From Candidatus Eiseniibacteriota bacterium (GTDB taxonomy: Bacteria > Orphanbacterota > Orphanbacteria > Orphanbacterales > Orphanbacteraceae): a stretch of 64,000 nt of DNA. The notes beneath the pieces were generated by a model. It was given only the letters and a program-made list of their open reading frames with translations, did not search any database and was not told where the DNA came from. The stretch lies in NCBI GenBank assembly GCA_029262235.1, contig JAJCZU010000008.1, forward strand, positions 62,001 through 126,000, given 5' to 3'. Made by a program: the position numbers and the translations under genes. Each line of letters opens with the position of its first letter. Within the stretch, counting starts at the first letter, position 1. Below, in pieces: positions 7,833 through 15,464 of this stretch.

Positions 7833-8696
7833 TCAGCGAGTTTTAGCGTCGTCGATCAGTGACAAAATCCGGAGGCCCATCTGGATGCGCAGGGAATCGA
7901 TTTCGCTGCCCGAAAGTTCTCCGTCTCGATACTTGCGAAGCAGAACAGCCTGCGGGGCAGCACGCTGGCCGGGAACAATCCTGCTCTGGGCGCCGCCCCA
8001 GTGGATCAAGAGACATCCCCTGCTCAAACGGTCGGCAATAGCACGCATCTCGAGTTCACGACGCTTCTCCCAATCCATGGGGGGGACCCTCCGCACTATC
8101 CCGCTCGGAGAAGTCGTGTCGAGCTGGCTGCAGAAACGTTCACTCATGATGAGTCGAGGAATCGAATGGAGTTGAATCACGAATGTGCCCATCTCTACCG
8201 AAGCCAGTTTTGTATCAGCAAGTGTATCGTAGTGCGCTTTTAGAAGATGGAGGGCCTCGATACAGGAATGACCTTGATCGAGGAAGGCGGCGTGCCGTTC
8301 CCGCAGTGCGGATATCGCTTCTGTAATCCGGCCTCCGCCCGAGCCAGTCCGGCGTGTCTCAGCGGCGACTCGAGGTCGCCTCAGCGGCATGACCAATCGC
8401 CCGTGCGAGCCATTCGCGCGAATTCCGAGGACGTAGATTCCCCGGTTTGTGTTTAGAATTCGAAATGGCGGGAGAATCTCGCGGCCTTCCAGCCAGAGGA
8501 AGCCGGAGTCGACCGACACCGTGATATTCAGGATTTCAAGGGAGTCGGCAGGAACTCCGCCAGCATCCCTGGGCAGCGCTTCGATCAAGGCGCGAGCCGA
8601 TCTTTGTACGCCTTCATCGTCGGGCTCACTGGGTGTCGCCACTCCTGCGACCAGCAGGAGCGCAGCGATCTGACACCAATGCGTGCGGAGCTTCAT
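7833..8696 (-). CDS. Secreted protein of unknown function
   Basis: 287 residues with a signal peptide (MKLRTHWCQIAALLLVAGVA). I recognise no family. The mature part is mixed, with a short glycine-rich segment near residue 118 (TGSGGGRI), a helical region and a charged C-terminal third (LSGSEIDSLRIQMGLRILS). Its codon use looks less GC-biased than its neighbours, which could mean recent acquisition. The start is supported by a promoter whose predicted +1 is the ATG. It is separated by 22 bp from the convergent SpmAB gene. Confidence 0.7.
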   Translation of the reverse strand: MKLRTHWCQIAALLLVAGVATPSEPDDEGVQRSARALIEALPRDAGGVPADSLEILNITVSVDSGFLWLEGREILPPFRILNTNRGIYVLGIRANGSHGRLVMPLRRPRVAAETRRTGSGGGRITEAISALRERHAAFLDQGHSCIEALHLLKAHYDTLADTKLASVEMGTFVIQLHSIPRLIMSERFCSQLDTTSPSGIVRRVPPMDWEKRRELEMRAIADRLSRGCLLIHWGGAQSRIVPGQRAAPQAVLLRKYRDGELSGSEIDSLRIQMGLRILSLIDDAKTR

Positions 8697-8702
8697 CTTC
8701 GA

Positions 8703-8731
8703 ACTATCTTGGCTGGGGCTCAGATCGTCAA
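8703..8731 (-). promoter_or_regulatory. Leaderless promoter of the 7833-8696 gene
   Basis: TTGACG (8726-8731), a 17-bp spacer and GATAGT (8703-8708) on the minus strand. Seven bases downstream of the -10 is the A of the start codon at 8696, so the mRNA should have no leader. Confidence 0.6.
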
Positions 8732-8761
8732 GTCCACGATAGTGATTCGGGCCGGCGCCCC

Positions 8762-9652
8762 TTACATCCGTACCGCACGCACGATCAGGCCCGGGTCGTG
8801 CACTTCCACCGCGGGGGTCGCGCCGGTTACGTCGAACCGGATCCGCACGGACTCGCCGCCGCCGGGATAGAACGTGTCTTCGCCGAGATAGCCCAGGAAG
8901 CGCGCGAAGCGTCCCGTTCGTTTGAGGCGAAGGCCGCGGTCCACGAACACTTCGAAGCTGTCCGTTTCACCCGGGCCGAAGACGTACTTCCCGACGTACT
9001 TCTCGAGCTCGTCTTCGTCGATTGCGACCTTGGCCGGCCCTTCATCGGCGCCGCCGACTTTTTCGAGATACGCAACGACGGCGGCCGCGTCTTCCCCACC
9101 GGCTTGTGCATGGCGGAGCAGCGTGATGCCGTGCGGCCCGGGCTGACTCTGGATGCCGGAACGCGTTTCTACGAACGACCGCACCGTCGCGAGGTCGCCC
9201 ATCATCGCGGCGGAGAACAGATTCGGGCGCGCGCCATGTTCGATCAGAAGCTCGGCAATGTCGCGCCGTCCCATGTGCGATGCGGCACCGAGAGCAGTCT
9301 CCCAGTCGCCGAACCCCCAGTCCCATGATGCCTTCGCGAGCGTCGGGCGTGCTGTTACAAGTTCCTTCACGACGTCGAACTTCGTGTGCGAGGCCCCTAC
9401 GATCGCGCGGACATCATCGGGATCGTGCGCGGGAAAGTGGTCGTGAAACTCCGGCTTGCCGTCCGCTGTCGCGGGATCGACGGGATCCGCCCATGCGATC
9501 CCACCGAACAGCGAGCGCGCGGTCAGTCCGAGTCCCGACGCCGCCGCCCCCGTAAGCGTTCCCGTCAGAAACTCGCGACGGTCGATGCCGCGATTTTCGC
9601 CAGCCGTAACTTCAGTGCCATCATTCATCGATCGTTTTTCCTTCGCGTTCAT
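8762..9652 (-). CDS. Tat-exported ankyrin-repeat protein
   Basis: 296 residues. A twin-arginine signal (DRREFLTG near residue 25, followed by a glycine/alanine-rich hydrophobic stretch) marks Tat export. Residues about 80-175 contain degenerate ankyrin repeats (TALGAASHMGRRDIAELLIEHGA). The C-terminal 90 residues form a beta-rich domain (KYVGKYVFGPGETDSF) like the small domain seen after some ankyrin or serine-hydrolase modules. AAGGAG precedes the ATG. It lies 14 bp downstream of the VCBS-repeat gene and is likely co-transcribed with it. Confidence 0.8.
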   Translation of the reverse strand: MNAKEKRSMNDGTEVTAGENRGIDRREFLTGTLTGAAASGLGLTARSLFGGIAWADPVDPATADGKPEFHDHFPAHDPDDVRAIVGASHTKFDVVKELVTARPTLAKASWDWGFGDWETALGAASHMGRRDIAELLIEHGARPNLFSAAMMGDLATVRSFVETRSGIQSQPGPHGITLLRHAQAGGEDAAAVVAYLEKVGGADEGPAKVAIDEDELEKYVGKYVFGPGETDSFEVFVDRGLRLKRTGRFARFLGYLGEDTFYPGGGESVRIRFDVTGATPAVEVHDPGLIVRAVRM

Positions 9653-9666
9653 CCCGGTCTCCTTCG

Positions 9667-11484
9667 TCAGCGGATCAGCGTCATCCGGCGCGCCGCTGTA
9701 CGCACGCCGTCGATCGCCAGTTCATAGAAGTAGACGCCGGATGCAGGCGCCCCGTCAGCGGTCGTGAATCGTGTTTCATGTTCTCCCGCCTCGACTGCGC
9801 GGTCGAGCGGGCGGGCGACCACGCGCCCGGCGGTATCGTAAATCGTGATCGTCGCGCGCCCCGCGCGATTCATCGTGAAGCGGATTGTTGTCACGGGGTT
9901 GAACGGGTTCGGCTCGTTCGCATGAAGCACCGCCGCACGGGTACCGGGGACCGACTGGGCGCCGTCAAAAGCGCCACCGACCACCCCGGCCACTCCCGTC
10001 GTCGGGCTTTCCACGATCGTCATGAACTGGTTCACGGAAAATGTACCGAAGCGCTCCACGATGCCCGACGGCCATTCGATCACGAGCGAGTCGACCTGCG
10101 CCGCGTCGCCGAGTCCGAACTCGACGGGGAGCGAGTTCATCGCGTTGTATCCCGTCTGCGTGCTCACCTCGCGCATCTGCCAGAACGTATTCCCGCCGAT
10201 CGTCGCGAGCAGACGCGCCTTCGCGCCGATCGCCGAAAGGTTCGAAATCGTTCCTTCCAGCGTGATCTGGATCCAGCCGTTGCCGTTCGCCTGATCGTTC
10301 CGATACAGGAAGTTGCTCTGCACGACCGGGTTATCGCCGTTCGTCACGACCAGGTCGAGGTCGCCGTCCCCGTCGTAGTCAGCCCAGGCGGAACCGTTCG
10401 AGCGCCCGGCGTCATTCACGATCGCCCCGGCCACGACTGTTACAAACGTCCCGTCGCCGTTGTTCAGGTAGAGGATGTTGTCTTCGTTCAGATCGTTCGC
10501 GACAAAGAGATCGAGGTCGCCGTCGTTGTCGCAGTCGCCCCAGGCGCCGCAGACTGAATTCCCGCCGTCCGTGACGAATCCGCCCGTCACGACCTTCGCA
10601 AAAGCGCCCGCGCCTTCATTACGATAATAGTAGTTGTTCGCGCCGGAGTAGTTCGTCACGTACAAGTCCAGATCGCCGTCGTTGTCCGCGTCGCCCCAGC
10701 TTGCGCCGACCGAGTTCGCGATGTCCGTGCCGAACTCGCCGGTCGTGATGCGCGCGAACACGTTGTTCCCCTCGTTCCGATAGAACAGGTTCACCTGGCC
10801 CGCGATGAAATTCCCGTTTGCGACAAAGAGATCCGCGTCGCCGTCGTTATCGTAATCCGCCCACGACGAACCGAGGCTCGCGCCTGCGTTTGTCGCAATC
10901 GGAGCCGACGTGATCGACGTGAACACATTCCCACCGTCGTTCCGATACACGCCGTTCACGGCCTTGTGATTCGCCGCGTAGATATCGAGGTCGCCGTCAT
11001 TATCCGTATCGGCCGCGCACGTGCTCCAGGAGCGCCCGGCGTCCGTCACGTGCGGCCCGCTCCCCGCAACCGCGAAAGCGCCGCCGCCTGTGCCGCGATA
11101 GTGCACGTTCGACGTTCCCGTGTTCGAAGTACCGTGATTCACGTAGAGGTCCAGGAAGCCGTCGTTGTCGAGGTCCGCGAAGAATCCGCCATACGTATTT
11201 GCCCCGCTCGCGACCGGCGCTCCCGAGAGAATGCGCGCGAACGTGCCCGCGTCGTTGCGATAGAGCAGGTTCACCTGGCTGAGAATGTTCGCGATATGCA
11301 GATCGAGGTCGCCGTCCTGGTCGATGTCACCCCAGGCGGCGCCCTCCGAGTAGAGCCCGTCGTTCTCGACCTCGCTGCCCGTCATCCGCGCGAACGGCTG
11401 AGCGTGCGCCGAAGTCGCCAGCGCCCCGAACAAAGTGCCGAATAGAATAGTGAACGGCGCAAGTGCGCGCGCAATTGCGGGCAT
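9667..11484 (-). CDS. Secreted VCBS/FG-GAP-repeat protein with ASPIC/UnbV and C-terminal sorting domains
   Basis: 605 residues from ATG 11484 (AGGAG upstream); the open frame extends 5' into low-complexity sequence that is not coding. Order: signal peptide (1-28), seven calcium-binding D-x-D-x-DG-x-x-D repeats of FG-GAP/VCBS type (for example DADNDGDLDLYV), an ASPIC/UnbV domain (GAKARL, then VEFGLGDAAQVDSLVIEWPSG), and a FlgD-like sorting domain beginning ANEPNPFNPVTTIRF and ending MTLIR. The predicted product is a beta-propeller secreted by a type IX-like route and bound at the cell surface. The ligand is unknown. Confidence 0.9.
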   Translation of the reverse strand: MPAIARALAPFTILFGTLFGALATSAHAQPFARMTGSEVENDGLYSEGAAWGDIDQDGDLDLHIANILSQVNLLYRNDAGTFARILSGAPVASGANTYGGFFADLDNDGFLDLYVNHGTSNTGTSNVHYRGTGGGAFAVAGSGPHVTDAGRSWSTCAADTDNDGDLDIYAANHKAVNGVYRNDGGNVFTSITSAPIATNAGASLGSSWADYDNDGDADLFVANGNFIAGQVNLFYRNEGNNVFARITTGEFGTDIANSVGASWGDADNDGDLDLYVTNYSGANNYYYRNEGAGAFAKVVTGGFVTDGGNSVCGAWGDCDNDGDLDLFVANDLNEDNILYLNNGDGTFVTVVAGAIVNDAGRSNGSAWADYDGDGDLDLVVTNGDNPVVQSNFLYRNDQANGNGWIQITLEGTISNLSAIGAKARLLATIGGNTFWQMREVSTQTGYNAMNSLPVEFGLGDAAQVDSLVIEWPSGIVERFGTFSVNQFMTIVESPTTGVAGVVGGAFDGAQSVPGTRAAVLHANEPNPFNPVTTIRFTMNRAGRATITIYDTAGRVVARPLDRAVEAGEHETRFTTADGAPASGVYFYELAIDGVRTAARRMTLIR

Positions 11485-11558
11485 GATAAAATCTCCTGGT
11501 GCGATTCCGGGTTGATCGGGAGGGATCGGCGCTTTCGCCACTATCTGAGTGCCTGCCA

Positions 11559-11567
11559 ATTGTACCA
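11559..11567 (-). promoter_or_regulatory. Extended -10 promoter of the VCBS-repeat gene
   Basis: TGGTACAAT on the minus strand: a TG-N extension plus TACAAT, about 75 nt before the ATG. No -35 is needed for an extended -10, and none is visible. Confidence 0.45.
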
Positions 11568-11648
11568 CAAATGATTTAGGTGCCGTACCTGGCGTGTCAG
11601 AGCAGGCCCGCCCCACGCGCCCTCTATCCGCTCTTCTCTTCTCTCTAA

Positions 11649-11715
11649 CCTCTTCCTCTTTCCCCTCTTCCTCTTTCCCCTCTTCCTCTCTTCCTCTTCC
11701 TCTTCCTCTTTCCCC
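11649..11715. repeat. 67-nt uninterrupted pyrimidine tract (TTCCTC/TTTCCCC repeats)
   Basis: Only C and T occur from 11649 to 11715, made of TCTTCC and TCTTTCCCC units. A related CCCCATTCC repeat continues to about 11740. It is non-coding, lying between the VCBS gene and the Mrp operon. Mirror-symmetric pyrimidine tracts of this kind can form triplex (H-DNA) structures and are prone to slippage. Confidence 0.85.
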
Positions 11716-11771
11716 ATTCCCCATTCCTCCTTCCCCATTCCTGATTCCTCACGCCCGCGACCACGGACGAC

Positions 11772-11907
11772 CTGGGCATGCGCGTGGGGCGTTCCCCGCA
11801 GCCTGAGCCCCATTGGAGGACCGGGGGCACGGCGATCAGGTTTCGGCATCCCTGTCAGCAGGTCCGACAGGGCGAAGGCGAGGAGAACGCCCCACGCGCA
11901 TGCCCAG
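11772..11907. repeat. Large inverted repeat with 23-bp perfect arms
   Basis: The arm at 11772-11794 (CTGGGCATGCGCGTGGGGCG + TTC) is the exact reverse complement of 11885-11907, and again of 11945-11967. The loop contains CCTGAGCCCCATTGG (also found near 5819) and GTCCGACAGGGCGAAGG. It stands in a 496-bp gene-free stretch (11485-11980) at the 3' end of the Mrp operon and could act as its transcript end, but has no T-tract. Confidence 0.85.
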
Positions 11908-11970
11908 CAGCGTCCACCGCCGTCCGACAGGGCGAAGGCGAGGAGAACGCCCCACGCGCATGCCCAGCAG
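11862..11970. repeat. Two-copy 60-bp tandem repeat
   Basis: GTCCGACAGGGCGAAGGCG starts at 11862 and again at 11922; the first 49 bases of the two units are identical, then they diverge. The second copy runs up to the last codon of the Mrp operon. Two copies with no spacers is not a CRISPR array. Confidence 0.9.
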
Positions 11971-11980
11971 TGTCCGCTCC

Positions 11981-13672
11981 TTACGCGCCGTATTCGAAGA
12001 TCAGGTAGATCACGAGCAGAATAGCGACCCAGACCGCGATGCTTCCGGTCGCCCAGGTGCGGCCGAAGATCCCGTCGGGGCCGAGGTGATGGCGCCCGGC
12101 CTGCTGCAGGCCGCTCACGAACGAAAGCGCGAGTCCTGCTCCGAAGAGGCGCACGCGTTCCGCGACCATCGCAACACCGCGCGCGGTTGCAGGGAGCGCG
12201 CGCCGGTAGAGCCAGTCGATATCGAGGTGCACGGCGCGCAGTTCCGGCGGATAGAGATGCGTAAGCTTGAGCCACGTAAACGCGAGCGCGCTGAAGAACA
12301 GAATCTGCATCTGCGTCAGAACGTGCGTCCCGGTGTACGGAACATAGTCGACCGGCCAGGGAAGCCGCGCGTAGAGAAACTGCGGGAAGCAGCCGATGCC
12401 GATGCAGAGTACGGCGCCGATTCCCATCGCGAACAGCATGCTTTTGGGCGCCTCTTTGACGCGCAGTCCCGAGTCGTGCGAGAAGAACGCAAAGAACGGA
12501 ATTTTGATCCCCGCGTGATGGAACACGCCGGCCGACGCGAAGAGCAGAATCATCCAGACGACGATGTGATGTTCGTGCAGCACGGCCGCGACGACCATCG
12601 ATTTGCTCACGAATCCGGAGAAGAGCGGGAACGCCGAGATCGACGCGGCGCCGACGCAGCAGAACACGGTCGTGAACGGCATGCTCTTGTAAAGTCCGCC
12701 GAGGTCCGACCCGTTCACGTGCCCCACGCGATAAAGCACTGCGCCCATCGACATCATGAGCACGCCTTTGAAGAGCACGTCGTTGAACGCGTGCGCGACG
12801 GCGCCGTTCAGCGCGAGGTCCGTGCCGATACCGACACCCACGACCATGAAGCCGATCTGGTTGATCATGCTGTAGCCGAGAACCCGGCGCAGGTCGTTTT
12901 CGATCACGGCGAAGAAGATCGGGAACGCGGCCATCGCCCCCCCCACGATCACGAGAATCGGCTCGCCCGCGAAGCCGCGCGCGAGCGCGTAGACGGCCAC
13001 TTTCGTCGTGAACGAGCTCAGGAACACGGTCCCGACGGGGGTCGCTTCGGGATACGCGTCGACGAGCCAGCTGTGCAGGAACGGGAACGCGGCTTTGATG
13101 CCGAGCGCGAGCAGGATCAGCTTGCCGCCGAGCGTCGCGATCCCGATTTCGTTGAACGCAAGCGAACCCGTTTCGCGAAGATGAAGAATCGCGCCGGCCA
13201 GCAGAATGACGCCGGAAAGAATCTGTACGATCAAGTAACGCATGCCCGAGCGGTTCGCGCGTTCGGTTCCGCGCGCCCAGATCAGGAACACGGACGTCAC
13301 GGCAAGCAGTTCCCACGCGACGAACAGCGTGATCAGATCGCCCGCGAACACCGCAAGCAGCGCGCTCCCGGCGTAAAGCAGACCCGAGACACGCTGCAGT
13401 CGATCGCCCGCCTCCCACGCAAAGAGCAACGCGAGAAACGCGGCGATATGAAACAGGTAATTGAAGAGCAGGCTGAGCCGGTCGACACGGAACGGCATCA
13501 GTTCGTAATCGAAAATCGAGAGCGTGATTTCCGTCCCGGCCGTGAGCTGGAACGCGCTCCACGCCGAAACGATCGGCACGAGCAGCGCAACGAGCGCCTG
13601 CGCACGACCGCGCAGCATGGCGACAAGCAGCGCGCCCGCGAAGAATACGAGCGCCGGGTGCAGGTTACTCAT
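11981..13672 (-). CDS. Mrp-type antiporter subunit D homologue (third NuoM-like subunit)
   Basis: 563 residues from ATG 13672 (MSNLHPALVFF), overlapping the previous stop by ATGA. It is a polytopic protein of the proton-conducting NuoL/M/N family. The conserved mid-protein block is NDLRRVLGYSMINQIGFMVVG in variant form, and a conserved glutamate-bearing helix appears in LFVAWELLAVTS. It is longer at the C-terminus than the other two D-type subunits, with an extra amphipathic stretch and final helix as in NuoL. It is the last gene of the operon, so it ends a series of three D-type subunits. Confidence 0.9.
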   Translation of the reverse strand: MSNLHPALVFFAGALLVAMLRGRAQALVALLVPIVSAWSAFQLTAGTEITLSIFDYELMPFRVDRLSLLFNYLFHIAAFLALLFAWEAGDRLQRVSGLLYAGSALLAVFAGDLITLFVAWELLAVTSVFLIWARGTERANRSGMRYLIVQILSGVILLAGAILHLRETGSLAFNEIGIATLGGKLILLALGIKAAFPFLHSWLVDAYPEATPVGTVFLSSFTTKVAVYALARGFAGEPILVIVGGAMAAFPIFFAVIENDLRRVLGYSMINQIGFMVVGVGIGTDLALNGAVAHAFNDVLFKGVLMMSMGAVLYRVGHVNGSDLGGLYKSMPFTTVFCCVGAASISAFPLFSGFVSKSMVVAAVLHEHHIVVWMILLFASAGVFHHAGIKIPFFAFFSHDSGLRVKEAPKSMLFAMGIGAVLCIGIGCFPQFLYARLPWPVDYVPYTGTHVLTQMQILFFSALAFTWLKLTHLYPPELRAVHLDIDWLYRRALPATARGVAMVAERVRLFGAGLALSFVSGLQQAGRHHLGPDGIFGRTWATGSIAVWVAILLVIYLIFEYGA

Positions 13673-14004
13673 GGTGCGTCCCCGCCGCTTTTGCTGCCGC
13701 CGGGGTTCCCGCCGGCGTTCCCCCCGGGCATGCCATCCTCGGCCGAATCGTAATAGTCGTCTTTGCGAATGAGCAGCTTCCGCATCTCCTTCGCGGCAAG
13801 AACGAGGATCACGCACGAAACGAAGCCGTAGATTCCGTAAAACCCGAAGATCTTCTCCATCGGCTCGTCGACATGGCGATGGTAGAAGAAGTCCGCGAGA
13901 AAGAGCCCCGCGCACGTAACGTAGAGACCGCGCAGGATCAGCTTCACGTTCTTCGGCTGGTCGAACCAGTACTGTTTTTCGTTCGGACGATTCTCGCTCA
14001 TCAT
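13669..14004 (-). CDS. Small Mrp-associated two-helix membrane protein
   Basis: 111 residues (MMSENRPNEKQYWF). Two hydrophobic helices (about 25-45 and 55-73) are followed by a conserved-looking basic/aromatic motif, AKEMRKLLIRKDDYYD, and a disordered Gly/Asn/Ser tail. Start and stop overlap both neighbouring D-type genes, so it is translated as part of the complex. From memory, small proteins of this pattern accompany Mrp D-type genes in other bacteria, but I know of no function. It may be an accessory subunit that anchors the third antiporter subunit. Confidence 0.8.
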   Translation of the reverse strand: MMSENRPNEKQYWFDQPKNVKLILRGLYVTCAGLFLADFFYHRHVDEPMEKIFGFYGIYGFVSCVILVLAAKEMRKLLIRKDDYYDSAEDGMPGGNAGGNPGGSKSGGDAP

Positions 14005-15464
14005 CCCATCCCTTCGAGCAATCGATAGACTGAATCCGCATAGAAAAAGAGCACGATACATCCGATGGCCGTCACGCAGATCGGAACCAGGCATAACAGG
14101 GGCGCTTCGGAAAACGTAAGCGTTTCACCGGGGGCGAGCCCCTTCGGCGCACGAAAGAACGCGCGGAGCGGAATCGGAAGCAGGTACGCCACGTTCAGAA
14201 GCGAACTCACCATCAGCACGGCGATCGGAATCATGCGTCCCGCCTCGGCCGCGCCGAGCACGAGGAACCATTTGCTCCACATGCCGCCGAGCGGCGGCAG
14301 ACCGATCACCGAAAGCGACCCGATGAAGAACGCAGCGAACGTGATCGGCATTGCGCGGCCCAGGCCTTCCATGTCGCTGATGTTCTTCTTGTGCGTCGCC
14401 ACGTAAATCGCGCCGGCGCAGAAAAAGAGCGTGATCTTGCCGAACGCGTGCATCGCGATGTGCATGCTGCCGCCGATCATCGAAGCCTGTGTCGCGAGCG
14501 CCGCGCCGAGCACGATATACGAAAGCTGCGAGATCGTCGAATACGCGAGCCGGGCTTTCAAGTTGTCCTTCGTCATCGCGATCAGAGACGCGAGCACGAT
14601 CGTGCCCGAAGCGACGTATATGAGCCATTCGTTCACGCCGGTTTCGGTCAGGAGGTCGAGCCCGAAGATGTAGACCACCACTTTCATGACCGTGAACACG
14701 CCGGCCTTCACAACCGCAACGGCGTGCAGCAGGGCGCTCACGGGCGTCGGCGCCACCATGGCCGCGGGCAGCCACCTGTGGAACGGCATGAGCGCGGCCT
14801 TCCCCGTCCCGAACGCGAACAGCGCGAGCAGGATGCCGATCGTCATCGGGTCTGCTTTGCCCGCGAGAATGCCGCCGGGCGTAAAGTCGAGCGTCCCCGT
14901 CAGGAACCAGGTCCAGATGATGGCGAGCAGCAGAAAGCAGATCGAGGTCGTAAAGAGTATGCCGAGATACACGCGGCCCGCGCGCATGGCTTCATTCGTG
15001 CGACTGTGTGTAACGAGCGGATACGTCGAAAGCGTGAGCGCTTCATAAAATATGAAGAGTGTGAAGAGATTCGCGGCGAACGCGATCCCGACCGACGCGG
15101 CGATGGCGATCGCAAAGCACGCGAAGAAGCGCGTCTGGCTCGGCTCGTCGTGCGCGCGCATGTAGCCGATCGCGTAGAGCGTGGTCACGATCCAGAGGCC
15201 GGACGCGACGAGCGCGAACAGCATGCCGAGCGGCTCGAGCGCGAACGCGATCGGAAGCCCCGGCAGCACCTCCCACACCACTGCTTCGGGGCGGGCGCCG
15301 TTCATGACCGCGGGCGCGAGCGGCGCGACAAGCAAAAGCAGCACCACGCCGGTCACGATCGAAATCGTCTCGCGCAGGTTCGGCGAGCGCCCGGTCAGGC
15401 TGACGAGCGCCGCGCCGATCAGGGGCACGAGCGGCGCGATCAGCAGCGTCATTTCGTGGCTCAT
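14001..15464 (-). CDS. Mrp-type antiporter subunit D homologue (second)
   Basis: 487 residues from ATG 15464 (MSHEMTLLIAPLVPLIGA), 4-bp ATGA overlap with the preceding D gene. NuoM/MrpD family, about 14 membrane helices. Family blocks: FYEALTLSTYPLVTH (essential Glu of helix 5), KAALMPFHRWLPAAMVAPTPVSAL, and DNLKARLAYSTISQLSYIVLG in part. It should carry one ion-translocation path of the Mrp complex. Confidence 0.93.
   Translation of the reverse strand: MSHEMTLLIAPLVPLIGAALVSLTGRSPNLRETISIVTGVVLLLLVAPLAPAVMNGARPEAVVWEVLPGLPIAFALEPLGMLFALVASGLWIVTTLYAIGYMRAHDEPSQTRFFACFAIAIAASVGIAFAANLFTLFIFYEALTLSTYPLVTHSRTNEAMRAGRVYLGILFTTSICFLLLAIIWTWFLTGTLDFTPGGILAGKADPMTIGILLALFAFGTGKAALMPFHRWLPAAMVAPTPVSALLHAVAVVKAGVFTVMKVVVYIFGLDLLTETGVNEWLIYVASGTIVLASLIAMTKDNLKARLAYSTISQLSYIVLGAALATQASMIGGSMHIAMHAFGKITLFFCAGAIYVATHKKNISDMEGLGRAMPITFAAFFIGSLSVIGLPPLGGMWSKWFLVLGAAEAGRMIPIAVLMVSSLLNVAYLLPIPLRAFFRAPKGLAPGETLTFSEAPLLCLVPICVTAIGCIVLFFYADSVYRLLEGMG

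Noticed and set aside
11862..11981. Possible CRISPR array
   Set aside because: Only two 60-bp direct copies, no regular unique spacers, no cas genes.
11813..13753. Very long plus-strand open frame (646 residues) opposite the Mrp D gene
   Set aside because: It is rich in Arg, His, Glu and Asp with no hydrophobic core or motif, and lies antisense to a clear NuoM-like gene. GC-rich antisense frames of this kind recur throughout the window.
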